Shown: positions 45,990 through 62,344 of the stretch, piece by piece
How positions within the stretch are numbered: position 1 is the stretch's first letter
Layout of the letters: the number at the start of each line of letters is the position of its first letter
Assembly (NCBI GenBank): GCA_963576785.1
Contig: OY756147.1
Coordinates: forward strand, 1,488,001 to 1,552,000
DNA from: Chlorophyllum brunneum
Taxonomy: Eukaryota > Basidiomycota > Agaricomycetes > Agaricales > Agaricaceae
DNA: 64,000 bases
Reading direction: 5' to 3'
The notes under the pieces: generated by a model
What the model was told of the DNA's origin: nothing
What the model saw: only the letters and a program-made list of their open reading frames with translations
The model's database searches: none
Translations under genes and position numbers: made by a program

Positions 45990-48469
45990 TCACACTGTGT
46001 CGTGTCTCTTCAACGCTGACGGTCGTTTAGTACTTCCTCTTGCAATCCTCTCCGCAACAGCACCTACCTCTCCTCCTCTGCCCTCCTCTCCCTCCAACGT
46101 CCTCCTAATCCAATGGTCCATGTCAGTCGGTCCGTCTCCGAACAGACTCTCAGGCCCGCTCCCCCGCCTCGCCGCAACACGCATACTAGGCGTGGGGAAG
46201 ATCGCCGGCCGCATTGTCTCTCGTGAGCTAAACTCAGGTAAGCGTTCGTTCAGCATATCAGACCGGCGACTGTTATCATGTTAATATTAGATATCACAAT
46301 GGCGCCATTGAAAAACATACGCATCAGCAAATGTCCTAATACTTCTGTTGATCTTGTTCCCTTGTACGTTGAGCGCATCCGGTCCCGGTCTTGACCGAGT
46401 TGCATCCTCATCTGCCATAAGCTCCGTCGCATTCTCTGCTTCGTCACTGCACGCATCAATCAGCACTCATCATACATAATAAACAGTGAAACCCCGCGCA
46501 CCGCAAAAGCTGGAACACCTTCTGCAACCTCCCAACTGCCAAAATCTTATTCTTAATCTGCTGCCTCCGCTCATAAACTTCGGCAGAAGCCTCTTCGTCC
46601 AATCTACCTCCCTCCGATTCCGTGTCATCAAGTTCTTCCTGACTACAAATGCTAAGAATCGCCAACAGCATTTCCGTGACTAAACAATCATCTATCACCA
46701 TTCAATTCCATCAGCAAAAAGATGGCTACTCACTCTTTGCACCAACAAACGGCAAGCTCCATGTAAATGCATCCATAAAATTCGGTAGCCAATACGGGTG
46801 AGGGCTGGAGTTGTACTGCCTGATCGTGATATTCTTGTTCGCGTACTTGAGCACCGCAGCTCGATTGTGGTACACATCCAAGTAATTCGGCGCGGAAAAG
46901 ATCGTAATCACAGACGGGAAGTTCTTTTTGGGGGTTTTCTTGTACATTGTAAACCTGTACCACAAGCTGTCAACAAAAACGAAAGAACAATCAAATCTTT
47001 ACGCACCCAGCATCTTGTGCTTCGTGTCCCCGAATAACCGTCAGTAGGTTATTCCTCTCCAAGAATTGGCATACGGCATCATACCTAACACCCCAATCAA
47101 CTCTTCACTCTACAATCCAAAAGCAAAAACCACTCACGTATAATAATACGAACACCCTCTAGTCGAATTCGGTAAGAAGAAATTAGACCCGGTCGGAATG
47201 CTCCCTTGTTCTTGCCCGAAAGCTTGGACAGGATCCGACCACAGCAAATCACACAACAGCCCGTGTGAACCCGGTTCTTGAAATCGATCCATCTATCACA
47301 TCGTTTCATTTCATGTCAGCCTCGTTGCACTTTCTAGTTTATCATGATAAGAAAAAAACGCACACGGTCGAGATCCTTCAATGTCACAAGTGATGGTGAT
47401 ATCCCACCATGCACACAGAAAAACTTCCCATCCACAAGTGCGGCGATTGGTAATGCGCAGAATGACTCGATACATGCTTCGTACACCTCCGAACTGTACT
47501 TGTGTAGACCTATATTCCAAGTCAATACCGGGCCACTGCGATAGGTGAAGGGAACGCACATTCGCGTTTGAATGTAAAGTATTCTGTGAGGTGCCGACAT
47601 TCGTGGTTTCCCCGTAGCAGTATCACCTTCTTCGGGTACCAGATCTTGAGCGCGAAGAGGTATAAAAGGCACTACGTCCGCCATATGAGTAAACGAGAAG
47701 GGAGCAAGAAGAGGGGAAGCGCACCTCAATACCAAAATCTCCCCGATCAACATAATCCCCAAGGAACAGATACGTCGTATCACCAATCGGCCCTCCAACC
47801 TCAAACAGCTTCATAAGATCATACTAACCACAAACCCTTCGTCAGTCCAGTTCGCCACACATGAGCCATCCACTCACATATTGTCCATGAATATCACCAC
47901 AAACTACGCACGCACACACGATCAGCACAATGATTCTTGAATACCAAGTAAACAGCTCACCAGTCATCGGACTAGAAACCACAACCATATTCGGTTCTCT
48001 CCTCAACACCCCCATAGCAGCCTGCACAATCCACATCGCATGGCGTTCCAAAATTCTCCCTTCTTGATAAAAATGATCCTTTAAGTACGCGGCATTGGGC
48101 ATCAACTCTCCTCTCGCATCTCTGAGAAAAAACTCTGCATCTGTTGGTTTATTTGTAGCTGGCGATGGTACCTAGGTTCAAGATAAATTAGACATCAACA
48201 TCCCGAACCCGAAACCGTAAAAAAACAAAACGTACATGTTGAACTTTCCGCGCAGATAATTCTGGATCATATTCAGGAACAGGTCCTACAGGGTACGCCG
48301 TCGGGACTGGCATTCCCCCAGGAATTACTGGTACACTGGCACCACTACCAACACCACCACCCATGCTCTGGCTAGGTGATATATGTCCAGGTTGCTGTAC
48401 GTGCGCTTGTGCTTGTTGAATTTGTTGGATAGCATTCCGTTCATGTGTTGATGACTTTTTCTTTGGCAT
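45990..48469 (-). CDS. CNA1: Calcineurin catalytic subunit A (PP2B)
   Basis: Ca2+/calmodulin-activated Ser/Thr phosphatase. Start [12 protein letters not shown] at 48469 opens a Gln/Pro/Gly-rich N-terminal extension of about 75 residues. Metallophosphatase motifs follow in order: [58 protein letters not shown] and [12 protein letters not shown]. The calcineurin-specific regulatory tail is complete: a B-subunit-binding helix, the calmodulin-binding region [20 protein letters not shown], and the autoinhibitory element [13 protein letters not shown]. The C-terminus is basic and Gly/Arg-rich. The usual Tyr of VDRGYF is Asp here (VDRGDF), a position worth checking against other mushrooms. About a dozen short introns. 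The 3' end is 240 nt upstream of the RING gene start. Confidence 0.95.
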
Positions 48470-49288
48470 TTTAACAAGTTTGAGGGGGGGTTAGGAGCGT
48501 ATCGCACTGGCGTTTGCAGTAGTGGTGATAGAGTAAGTCGAAGGTTTGATAGTTGGGTTTTAGGTGGATGGGATTTAGTGCGCGAGATTACGATTGGAGA
48601 TGAAAGATCTGCTGTGGGGGATAGGTAAAAAGCTGTAGACCCAGTTACCACAGAGCGCACGATGAAACGCCCAAAGTCCTACAAGGCTAGAACCGCAGTC
48701 GTAGTCGCAGTCTCAACCACAAAGAGTGTCAAGTTCACTAGACGACCAACAATATCCCAACCAAAATCAAACAGAGTTTAGCGCATTCCCCTTCGAAAAC
48801 CCACAAGTCACATCGACTCACCGGGATAACAACTTGTTCGTTATCTAGTAACCAACAGAGTCGAAGCACTGCGCCAGAGATGACTGGGAGACAAGTGAGG
48901 TTATCAGACTTAGCAAAGCCACACACACACACAGAACACATGTTTGGCAATGTTGCTGCCCCCACTGAAGCCCCCTGTTGTTAGACGCCCACAGAACGGA
49001 CAAGTTGAAGCCCCGTCTTCATCGTCAGGACCAACCAACATAGAAGCACGGGGAAAGGGTCTCCCTTGACCCCTAATAGTATTCGGAGTGATCCATTATG
49101 GCTACCAAGTTCCAATCCTGTGTTTATAGCCCTCGATGTACGCGAGGCTGTGCACGGATGTGTCCTGAATTTTACTCATCTCTGTTCTATACAGAAACTG
49201 TATTTTTGAGGTACAAGAACACATGTGTACAAATGTAAATAATTAGATGAACACTCCACCGCGTAGATAAGTCCCTGACTAGATCTCC
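48470..49288. other. Intergenic region
   Basis: Promoter and leader of calcineurin A plus the 3' flank of ARG5,6. Nothing else seen. Confidence 0.6.
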
Positions 49289-52412
<3,124 letters not shown>

Positions 52413-52523
52413 TCACCGTGAGCCTTTTGCGCGTTCAGAAGCTATTCATACAGCGTAGTAATACACAAGAAAACAGCAATTCCATAGCACAAAACACCCA
52501 GAGTCCATGTACATCGGAAATTC

Positions 52524-53394
52524 TCACAGCGCCTTGGTCGAAATCATCCGGACAAGAGCGTCTCGTCTCTTGCGGAGGCACTCCAGCTTGGCCAGGTCAG
52601 CCCTCCGCTCTCGATCCAGCTCCACATTCTTCTTCGTCCCCCACCGCCGAATCATCATCTGCTCTCGCAAATGGTTCTCCCAGTGCAGGTACTTCTCTGC
52701 TATCCTGTCATACCTCAGTATCTGGTGCTTCTTGGTGATTATCCTGATCCTCTGGTTGATCCTCTGTAAACGACGAGAACACGAGGAAAGGATGTGATCT
52801 CGCGGAGTCTGCTTCCTGTTCACTCTTCTGTTCACACGACTATAAGCATGTGGTTGACGAGATGACTCGCAGCACAACGCACCGTTGCCACCACCGTCTG
52901 TGGAACGACAGCCTGTTCCGTGACTCGATCACTCTCTTTCGCAATTTGCTCAATGGTGAAAATTGAGTCGGATTTTGGTTCGACACAGGCGACGACGGTA
53001 TGGGTGAGGGCGAAGGCGAAGGCGTCAACGGAGGAAAGGCCGAAGACGGCGAACCGACAGTGCTAGCCAACGGCGACACAAGCCCACCACCACCACTCTC
53101 CGCAGTGACAGACCCAAATCCACCATAACCCCGCACCTCAACAGTTTCATTTCCACTTCTACCACTACTGTCAACAGCACACTGACTCAACCCCAAAACT
53201 GATACCGTCAACGCCAGCCGTTGTTGTTGTTGCATCCCACCCACGACACGCGCTACACGCTCTCCCACAACATCTCTCCTCTGCTCGCCTTCTCCCCCCC
53301 ATCTGAGACCACATACAGTACCACGATCGTTGGAAGAGCCCTCATTCACTATCGCTGCTATCCGTGCGTTGATCGGACCGAGCTCTTTTCGCAT
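52524..53394 (-). CDS. Small basic coiled-coil protein of unknown function
   Basis: Two exons (53394-52883 and 52839-52524) join in frame to 275 residues. The start MRKELGPINARIAAIVNEG suits a cytosolic protein. The first half ends in a Ser/Pro/Gly-rich stretch (FPPLTPSPSPSPIPSSP). The second half is highly basic and helical: SKLRKRVIESRNRLSFHRRW, QRINQRIRIITKKHQIL, ENHLREQMMIRRWGTKK and LAKLECLRKRRDALVRM. The conserved-looking C-terminal block and clean splice signals argue for a real gene. No family is recognised. It starts about 0.2 kb from the ARG5,6 start region and shares its strand. Confidence 0.65.
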
Positions 53395-56173
53395 CTAACG
53401 TGGATGTGTGTGTTGTGATTTGGATCGGAGTGGAAATGATGGATGGATGGGATGAACAAGGCGAAGGATGGGAAGATTGGAATGATAGGTCCGCGTGAAA
53501 CGAAAAAAAACGAAAGCAAAGATGTCGATGAAGAGAGGAGTGCGTTTGCTCGATAAATAAGCGCGTAAAAAACCCGAAAATGAAAAGCTGTATACACGCC
53601 TATTAAGCCCCGGCCAAGTCCAAGCAGTGCAGAAACTACGCACCTGCGAGAAGAAGAAAAAGGGTCGTCTCACTGTCTTGACTGTGCCTTGGACTGAAAG
53701 ATGTGTTGGGGTAGGCACCTGCGGTGCAATATACCGCGTAGAGGAAGTGGGCCGGGACAGCCGTTTGAGTGACTACGCGTGGGTGACCTCCCCCTATTTA
53801 TCCTCTTTAGCCCAACCCCCAGTCACATCCGTGACTGATGGAAATGGAGATCAACAACTGTCAACTCCGATAAGATTAGATATTCGAACATTGATGGATG
53901 GTGTCATGGGGATCCACTCCCTTGGCCGTGGTGACCCTCATGGTTGTGTCGGACTCCACGGTCCAATGCGACCTAGAAGATATGGGCTCATATAGACGTT
54001 TATTGTCCTGGACACTACGTCACAGGGCGTATTAATTCACCGTTTTAACCCTGTACATACCTCGTGTTGTTCCCATGCAGGGTTATCCCATGGCCAAAGG
54101 GAGCACAAGTTGAGATCCGTTTGTACCACCGCTATACCAAAGCGATCCTGTTCGGTACCCTCGCAACGACGGGTGTTTATACTGGTTATGGTAGTGGGTG
54201 CGGTGCGCTTGGGATTGTTATCGAGTATCAAAACCGCGCACCGATCTGGCATCCAGGTGTTGTTGTCTAGGAATAGCTGTAGTATATACGGCACTCGCAC
54301 CTTGCCCCTTTGCTCTGGTGCCATCCCGTAGTCCCCTTTGGGTGGGGTTCCTGCAGACTGAAGCCGGAAAGGCTTTATACGAGTGCTAGAGTTACTTGCG
54401 AGTGGTGGCTGGCTAATAGGTAGGGGAAAATAGTAGTGATGGTAATAGTACTTCAAACAGCGTTTCCATGTCTGGCAGCGGGGAGCGAACCTCACAGTAA
54501 ATGCATCGTCTATCGGGTTGGGCGTGCCACTGGGTCGATAAAGCGGTCCCTAACGACCACCTCGAGGCCAATTTTCGTCGGACAAATGGAAAAGGGAAGG
54601 GGTGCACACGCTGAATGCGACGGCATCGTATCCTAATTGTACCGCGACAAACCCAAATTTTGGCAAGACCGGAGCCATTGTATCGCCCCACGACTTGAGC
54701 GCAAACGCGGCGCCTTGGTGGTTGTTGACAGGAGTGGCCCCCAAAGAAACGTAGACGACAGCTGTGATAGCTTGGGTTGACAAACCAAGCTCAAGGCGGG
54801 TACCTTCTGTCATTTATCATTAACGAAGTCTTCTGAGACCACTCAAGCAGCACAGAAGGCTCTGGCTCGGGTTGAAACAAAGACTCCCTCCGATAAAATC
54901 GCCAAAAAACAGTGGGAAATCTTGAAGAAGGGCCATGTAACAAGTCCAACAAAGGTTTATCAACCTGTCACTCAGACGTGTAAAGAAAAGAAGGTCGTCC
55001 ATCTCGATGGGTTTTGATGATGATTGAGCTCATCCAGAAGGGGATTATATGAGTGTGTCAGTGGCACTGATAGCCTTTTGGCTTGATGGCCGCGCATGAA
55101 ACGATACACACTCGCCTAGGGTTTCTGGGCGCTGACGAGGTCGAACGATTCACGAGCGTGAGATTTCATGACCGAGGAGAAAGAGCCAGTGCAGATTGGC
55201 GTAAGGAGAAATTTTGGATACATGAGAATCTCGAGGTGCCTCTATTTATGAGTGGCGCCTGTCATCAGAGAGTTGCCCATGACCCAATGAGCGAATCAGT
55301 CGGTAGCCTGATTTCTGGAGTTTATCGCATAGTGGCAAGGAAGGAGTGCACATGAGAGCATTTGAGTTTCACTAAACTCGTGTGCATTCTCGCGTTCTAG
55401 GTATGATAGAGCCAGTGATTCATTATGCCGCGATTGTGTGCAAGTCAAGGGTTGGATCAGAGGTTCGAGAATCAGTAAATGACGTCGGCGTCGGTTTGAC
55501 CGCGCCGCCCCCTGGACTGATGGCGGAGTTCTCAAGACCATATTTCAAATTTCCTGGAGTTGACAGCAGAGAGACGGTGTCATAAAACAGACCAAAGGTG
55601 GACAAGGGAGGCGCGTCGATTGCCATAAGCGCCCAATACGTCAGTCAACAGATACAAATAGACATGTCAATGACAGGAACGAAGATCGCGTCAACATTTC
55701 TGGCTTTTCGACTGCTATACTGGTCTCCCGCAAGATCTAAAGTCTCCTTGTCTTTTTGTCAAAAATGCCGAAAAGTGTATCTTTCTGGCATCACCTAAGA
55801 GCGATGCCCTGTTCATCGCAGTCTTTGGCCTAACCGCCACCGGACAAGAATCGCGTCTAGTGACACCAAGATACGAGATGGCAAAGCCAGGCTTAGGAGG
55901 ATCAACAATACGATCTAATGAGATCTCACTGCGCGTTGCTTCTGAGGTGTCTGCCACTTGGATGGACACTAACACTGCTCGGAACAGGATTTGGTGAACT
56001 GGGATTGTGAAAAGCACTGTAGATCGAAAATTTGATGACATGACGTATTGGCAAGTTTGGCAAGTGAATTGGGTCAGCTGGGTCTCTGCCTATATCTTCC
56101 AGATTGCCCTCTTTCTTGCTCCTACTCCTTTGCCTTCGTTCCGAACCCCTTTCGTCCTCCCTCCCTCCCCCCC
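53395..56173. other. Gene-free stretch, 2.8 kb
   Basis: Frames at 53627-53995, 54037-54495, 54550-54813 and 55083-55355 show no known motif and no consistent splicing. No terminal repeats or transposase pieces were recognised. The last few hundred bases are pyrimidine-rich before the methyltransferase start and are probably its promoter. Confidence 0.45.
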
Positions 56174-59100
56174 ATGACATTCTCCATCCTCAGGGCTCTC
56201 CATGGCATTATTGGCGAAGCTTTGGACGAAATCGAGGCGGTATATGCGCTCCATGGGTCGCAAAATAAATCCTCGATGGGTAGAGAACCAGACCCGCCCA
56301 GGTGCTCGCCTTCCAGTGGTACAACTAGACCCAGCCATCGCACTACTCTCTCTGTAAATTCTCTGTCAAATGTCTACGCATCGCCTCCACCATCACCCTG
56401 TATCAAGACGGAGAATTCCTACGAATCACTACGTCCACCACCCCCTGACTTCCCCTCTCTTGATGCCTCTTATGACTCTTCGTCTCTATCTGAGACGTTG
56501 ACCCAGCATCCTGATGTCGTTGCTGCCATTAATCGTATTGTTGCAGCATGTGGACAAATGTCGGCTACAGTTCAGACGCCATTTCTGACTATATGCGATG
56601 CTGTCATGGGTGTGCGTTTGTGTGCGTTTTATGTTGCGTCCATTTGCTGACTTTCTTGTCCTTTAGTACCATCTGCCTTCATGTATGCGTCTTTTTGAGG
56701 CCTCACATACGCCAGAAATACTACGGGAGGCTGGTCCCACAGGTTTACACGTCGACAATATCTCCGAGAAGAATGGAGTCAATCGCACTAAGCTAGGTGC
56801 GAAGAGTTTATAACGCCCATTCCATGTCTGATGAACATCCAGCACACACTTTACGTCTTCTTGCAACACATCATATTGTTAGGGAACTTTCACCGGACGT
56901 TTTCGCTCTGAATAGGATATCTTTTACGATTGATACCGGAAATTGTTTCCAGGATATTCAGCGATGGGCTATGGAAGGCGTGTGAGTGCCATTTTCTCCT
57001 CTAAATCATAGCCAGCGGCTAATCGCTCCTTTCCCTAGGCCAGAAAAGAAATATGAGGGCACGTCGGGTATTGCAGCGTTTGTCGGGCTTTGGTATGCAC
57101 TGACCTCAAGAGCACGCCACTTGCTAATTATCTCGGGGTAGTTCGGACGAAATCTACAAGTCGTCTGCATACATGACAGAGACGTACTTGCTATCTCAAT
57201 CAGAAACCACTAGGGCGGGCTCTGAACCAACAAGGGCTCCCTTCTGCTTCGCTTTTGGAACGGTCGAGTCCCGGACTGGATTCTTCGGATGGCTGGAAGG
57301 ATCTGATGTGCCGAATCCGGGCAGCTGTCCCGAAAACACCGAGGAAACCAGGCATGAGTTCCGCTCCTACAGCAATGTAGCATACTGCTAATGCCCACTT
57401 AGACTCGGAAACGGACAGGGTGCCCTATATGCTCCTGTCAGGAGGTACATACAAAGTACCGCCTATGCGAGGCATATGGGACCAGGAGCGTCACTGGCTC
57501 GGGACAACCCAAAATCCAATCGATTTCGTTTAGAGCGTTTCGGGAAGGCTATGTCTGGTACTTGTTCCTGGGAAACGCCGGGTGCCATTTTGAACAGTAA
57601 GATTAAATCGGCTTCCTATTCTTGACAGTATTGTTCATTATACATGACTCTCCTAGGCTTTGATTGGCAATCGTTACCTCGGAATAGCGTTATTGTCGAC
57701 GTCGGCGGCGGTATTGGATCTACGAGTATGCTCCTCGCTAGCGCTTTCTCGTCAGTAGTCTCGTCTACCGACGACAATGGCCTCGATCTGAGGTTCATCA
57801 TTCAGGATCGTCCGATCGTAGTTGGAATGGGCGAAAAGGTATGGCCCCGCGATCTTTTCACTCCTTACCATGACTTGATGTTCGTGCATTATGATAGGCC
57901 TGGAAAGCTAAACGTCCTGAGTTTCTTGAGAACGGAACGGCCCTATTTCAAGGTACGTTTTACTTTCTCGCCACCGTTTCATTAGATGATTAAGATGGAC
58001 ACTTCTCTGCTATAGTACACGATTTCTTTACGCCTCAGCCGGTCAAACAAGCCGCTGTCTTCTTGCTTCGAGTTGTCTTGCACGATTGGCCCGATGATTT
58101 CGCGCGTCGTATCCTGTTACACTTGAGAGAAGCGGCGATGCCTGATACCAAGCTTCTTCTCGGCGACTTTATACTGCCTTTGGCGTGTCCAGATGAAACA
58201 AGCGGAGATGCTTCATTGGAGGGCATCAAAGGCGCTGAGAACATGTTGGCCCCCCCTCCATTACTGTCAAACCTCGGGAAAGCAAGTGCAAATGCATATT
58301 GGATGGACTTGACGGTACGTCATCATACCTGACTTCGTACAAGTAGCTCTGACCTTGTCGTATCATAGATGCAAGTGATGTTCAATGCCCAGGAGAGAAC
58401 TTTACGAGAAATTGCCACCTTGGCCGCATCTGCTGGGTGGCGAGTCACAAGAGTCACAACATGCATCGGCTCACTTTTTGGATACATCGTGGCTGTTCCG
58501 ATTGCAATACCCTCTCAAAGTCGATATAAATCCCTAGGTGCTGCGGCATACCGTGATCCTGCGTTCGCTGTCCATCGGTCTCAGGAATCGTGGAAACACC
58601 TTGCCCATCCTACAGCCGGCGATTCTTTATATCAAGACATATCAGGCGAGCGAGATATGATTGAACGCTCGTCATCAAGGTGTGGTACCCCGACATTCGG
58701 TTCAAGAATGCAATTGTCGTTCGTTGAAGAAGCGTTATCGAGATTCGGTGGAGGTATTCTCCGTCCTCGCAAAATTGGAGCGGCTCGGGTAGCAGTCCCG
58801 CCAAGAACAGCCTTGAAGCAACCCATTACGTTGAAGCCAGTACCACCTGTCAAGAAGAAACCCTCTCCACTCTCTGTACCTCCACTCGCGACCTCTCCAA
58901 CCCCGACTTCCCCTACAACGAGAGGCATCCCTTCTCCCAAGCAGTCGTTCTCGATACCTGGTCAGAAGATTATACCAAGGCGGTTGTCCCTTGCAAATTT
59001 ACGACCATCATCTACAAACCGTGAGCCTCCCCCGGCATTGCCCAGTGCTCGTGTACCACCTTCTCCTATGTCCCCTCGTCAAACCCTCCCGCAGAAGCCG

Positions 59101-59835
59101 TCTTTAGTTCAGCTGTCCAGCTCACGTGGTCGTGCGCAGAGCCAGACAACCCCTCTGAGCTCAGGATCAACGTCTCCCAACTGGACTCCTGCCGGACACA
59201 TTCTCGAGGCGAGTTCCCCTTTCAGTTTGCGGCAAGGGCGTGAGGCTGGCGGAAGTGCCATTCCACTGCCTATATCGCCCTCCAAGATTGTGCACTGTCA
59301 GGGAACTGATGAACGGGAACCACAATCCTCTCCAAAAGCCCTACAGCCCCAGAAACGAACCATGATCCGCCGAACGTCCTTGGCCCAGCTGCAGGTACCT
59401 CCATCTCAGAAAGCTGCGCCTCCCTCGCCCTTGCAACCCGCGGTCAAAGTTGGACTGAGAAAGAGGACCAAAAGTGTTGCCGGTCTATTTGCGAGGGCTA
59501 CCCAACATGTAGCCAGCCTGGCAGCGTCCGAGGCCGAGCCTTTCGGTAGAGGCGAACTTGATAATCAAATCAGTGCTGGATCTAGCCGGCTGGGGAACTT
59601 TCTACTTCGTGGGGGCGGCGGCGCTAGCCTTCGATTCGAGAAGAGGAATGACGTTGCCATGCCAGGAGGACTACCTGAATTCTCATCCTTCGTTGATGGA
59701 AACACAGATATTCCTGCCGGTGAAACCAATTGGGATCGTGAGGATCAAGGGGACAGTGGTTCTGGGTGTGAACCCGTGAATGTTTTGGCTACCGCTGCGG
59801 GAATCGAGAAGAGGGTGCTTAGGAGGTCACCTTGA
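56174..59835 (+). CDS. SAM-dependent O-methyltransferase with long Ser/Pro-rich C-terminal extension
   Basis: Start MTFSILRALHGIIGEAL at 56174. After a Pro/Ser-rich N-terminal loop, the dimerisation half reads LTQHPDVVAAINRIVAACGQ, LPSCMRLFEASHTPEILREA, LRLLATHHIVRELSPDVFAL and SSAYMTETYLLS. The class I methyltransferase core follows: NRFRLERFGKAM, SVIVDVGGGIGSTSMLLA (SAM-binding), LRFIIQDRPIVVGMGEK, VHDFFTPQPVK, LLRVVLHDWPDDFARRIL, NAYWMDLTMQVMFNAQERTL and GSLFGYIVAVPI. From about 58500 the same exon continues for about 440 residues of Ser, Pro and Arg. That tail holds recurring basic-SL motifs (RRLSLANL, KPSLVQL, RRTSLAQL). I know similar extensions from other mushroom O-methyltransferases. 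Ten or so introns are short. Substrate is unknown; the fold suggests a phenolic or other small hydroxyl acceptor. Confidence 0.88.
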
Positions 59836-60679
59836 TTATCACCACATCACTGCTGCTATTATAATACATGTTTTGTGCGCTCAGGTCATACATTCCAGTG
59901 CGATGGATAGGAGGCTGGGTCTTGCTTTGGTTACTTTGACTCGATGTTCTCCGTTGGTCCTGGTATGCTCTGTTTTTATCGTCGGCTTGGGCTAATGATG
60001 TCGATGGACAAGATATTGTTGGGATCTCATATGGTCATAAACATCATTCTAGGGGTTCAGTGCTCAGGCCTAAGTCATCGCCTCGCATACACAGCATTCC
60101 GGGGAGGCAGCGAATAGCATTTTTTCGCCGAACAACGACGGTACACGAGGCAAAATGTCATCGACAGGCGTGCGTAAAATGGATTCCTTACACATTCCGA
60201 ACGCCATCCACAAGGTATCCCTGACCGCAGCAACAGGATTTGTGGACGCGCTCTCTCGACCTCTTCCCCGCATTGGCTGATGCGGAGAATGGAAGTCTAT
60301 TTCTGAGAAATGATCCCGAGTGTTGATATCACCCGTCTCCCTCCGACCGTGAGTCATATCTTGTGTCCGAGGTTGACGGAGGATCACTCTTCGCGCTTTC
60401 GGTTTACTCCAAAGGAAACAAGGGCCTTGAAAGCAGATGATTTCTATATATCAGACACGCGTGCGCAATCCATCCCCTTTACTCTCTTCCCCACCTACTG
60501 ATTGCTGGGCTTGGAGGGGTTCGTCCCCACCACTAACGCTCGAGATATTCGACCGACTACCTGTGCTCTTCATCTCCTCTAACATTCCAAGGAAGCCTTC
60601 CGGTTCTACTTCAGCATATTGCTGTGTTGGCACGTCGAGTCAATCAATCGATATCTATTGGCAGTGAACGTTGTAATAC
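59836..60679. other. Intergenic region
   Basis: Between two plus-strand genes. A 105-codon minus-strand frame (60070-60387) has no motif; nothing else seen. Confidence 0.55.
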
Positions 60680-62344
60680 ATGTTGGATGCTGCACCATAC
60701 GACATTCTGTCTGTGGTTATTGAATATCTTCCCGTTTGTGATGTCGAAAAGTTGTGTGCGGTTAGTAAACGGTTGCGGGATGCTGTCGGATTGGACGCAA
60801 GATTTAGAGAAGTGAAGTTCGACAACCACGATTCGAGAATGAAGAGATTGTGCGAGATGCTCTGGTCAGTGAAGCTGTTTTACTGTACTTTTGTATCCAA
60901 TACTGACCACAGCCCTGTGGTCCCTGTGCCCTGATGTGCTATGCGCGACACAGCCAAAAGGACATTGCCGCCCACGTCCGCCGGCTTACGGTCCAGCCTT
61001 GGCTTGTTCAGCCCGGTACGAAAACCTACGTCAGCCGCAGCGAGAACGCATGGAACCATATTAATACGTTCTTCAACCCCAAGTACATGGAGCAGCAAGC
61101 AGAGAAAAGGGTACGGAAAAGGATCAGGAAGGATATCGAACGTGTTACGACTGCTATTCGACACCTCCAGAACATCGAAGAGTATCATATTGTCTATAAC
61201 GAACAGAGCCGCTACCACCGACAGCTCTTTGACGCATTCCTCTCCCCGACTTTCGAGACCTTTGCTCCTACGCTCACCAAGTTGACTCTCAAGGTCCCGT
61301 TCGAGCTCCTCCCCCATCTGTCCTATGTCCAACTTCCCAAGTTACGGGAGTTGGACATCTATTTGTGCACGGGCGAAGCGCGCATGAAAGACATCAAATA
61401 TGCGTTTGATGGATTCTTTGTCTTTCTCCATAACATCAGCACACTCGAACACTTGGGTATCTCAGTGACATCCTCCTCGCGCGGGCTCGACCTCTCGTAC
61501 TTCTCCAAACGCTGGGGAAAGTTTCCTAACCTCAAGTCTTTCAGTCTGTGCATCCCCTTTGATGGCGGCGCACTTTCCTCTCCCGAGGATTTCCACAAAC
61601 ACGTGGTGGAGCCGCATGCTCGAACCCTGGATAAATTCAGGCTGAGCACAACCCGTTGTGCTGTGAATCTCTGTCCGTTGCCCCCCGATTGCCATTACTG
61701 GATCCAACGAATCCTCAAGTCGTCGTTTGACACCGACTTTCCTCGTCTGCGGGAAGTCGAGCTTGCGTTGAGACCCTTAAGGGCCAACTTGGACGATCTC
61801 CATACTTTCCTCGCGAAACGCGCTCCGACACTCAAGAAGTTGTGTCTTACGGATAGGGCATTACAGATTCGTGAACTGGCGGAACTCTTCAAGTCTTTGT
61901 GTCCAACGGACGCGTTCCCGACCGGGCAAAATGACGTGTTGAAGGGTTTGAAGATCAAGGTAGATGTGCTGTCCCCTAAACTGCTCGTGCTCATCGCACA
62001 GCGTTTTCCTGAGCTCAAGTCTCTCAGCCTGACATTTGCCGATGTATGGTGTGACACTGTGGATCTGAGGAACTATGATTTGAGTCCTCAGCAGAAGTTG
62101 GTGTGTCTATTCTTTCGTCACCACGCCTAATAACCCTGACAAATGCCTCTTCCTGTAGTATGCTGCGTTTTCTCGTTCCCTCCAACCTTACAAATCCACT
62201 CTCTTTGCAACCTGGGACCTTCGTAATCTCAATATTGTCGAAGGCCCATCCTCTTTCCCTTGGCTTCGTACACTGGAAAGAGTTTTCGTTGACTGTTTCC
62301 AGCCGCCAGTTGACATCGGCGAGCTTCCCCGTGTGACCACCTAA
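60680..62344 (+). CDS. F-box protein with degenerate LRRs
   Basis: Three exons (60680-60868, 60913-62100, 62159-62344) join in frame to 520 residues. The F-box is at the N-terminus (about residues 4-50): PYDILSVVIEYLPVCDVEKL, CAVSKRLRDAV. A region of irregular leucine-rich repeats follows, for example LTKLTLKVPFELLPHLSYVQ, LPKLRELDIYLC, FPNLKSFSLCIPF, FPRLREVELALRP and FPELKSLSLTFADVW. The C-terminus (FATWDLRNLNIVEG, ERVFVDCFQPP) closes the repeat array. A basic helix lies at about residues 110-140 (RVRKRIRKDIERV). The protein probably recruits a substrate to an SCF ubiquitin ligase; the target is unknown. Such F-box/LRR genes are strongly expanded in mushrooms. Confidence 0.85.
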
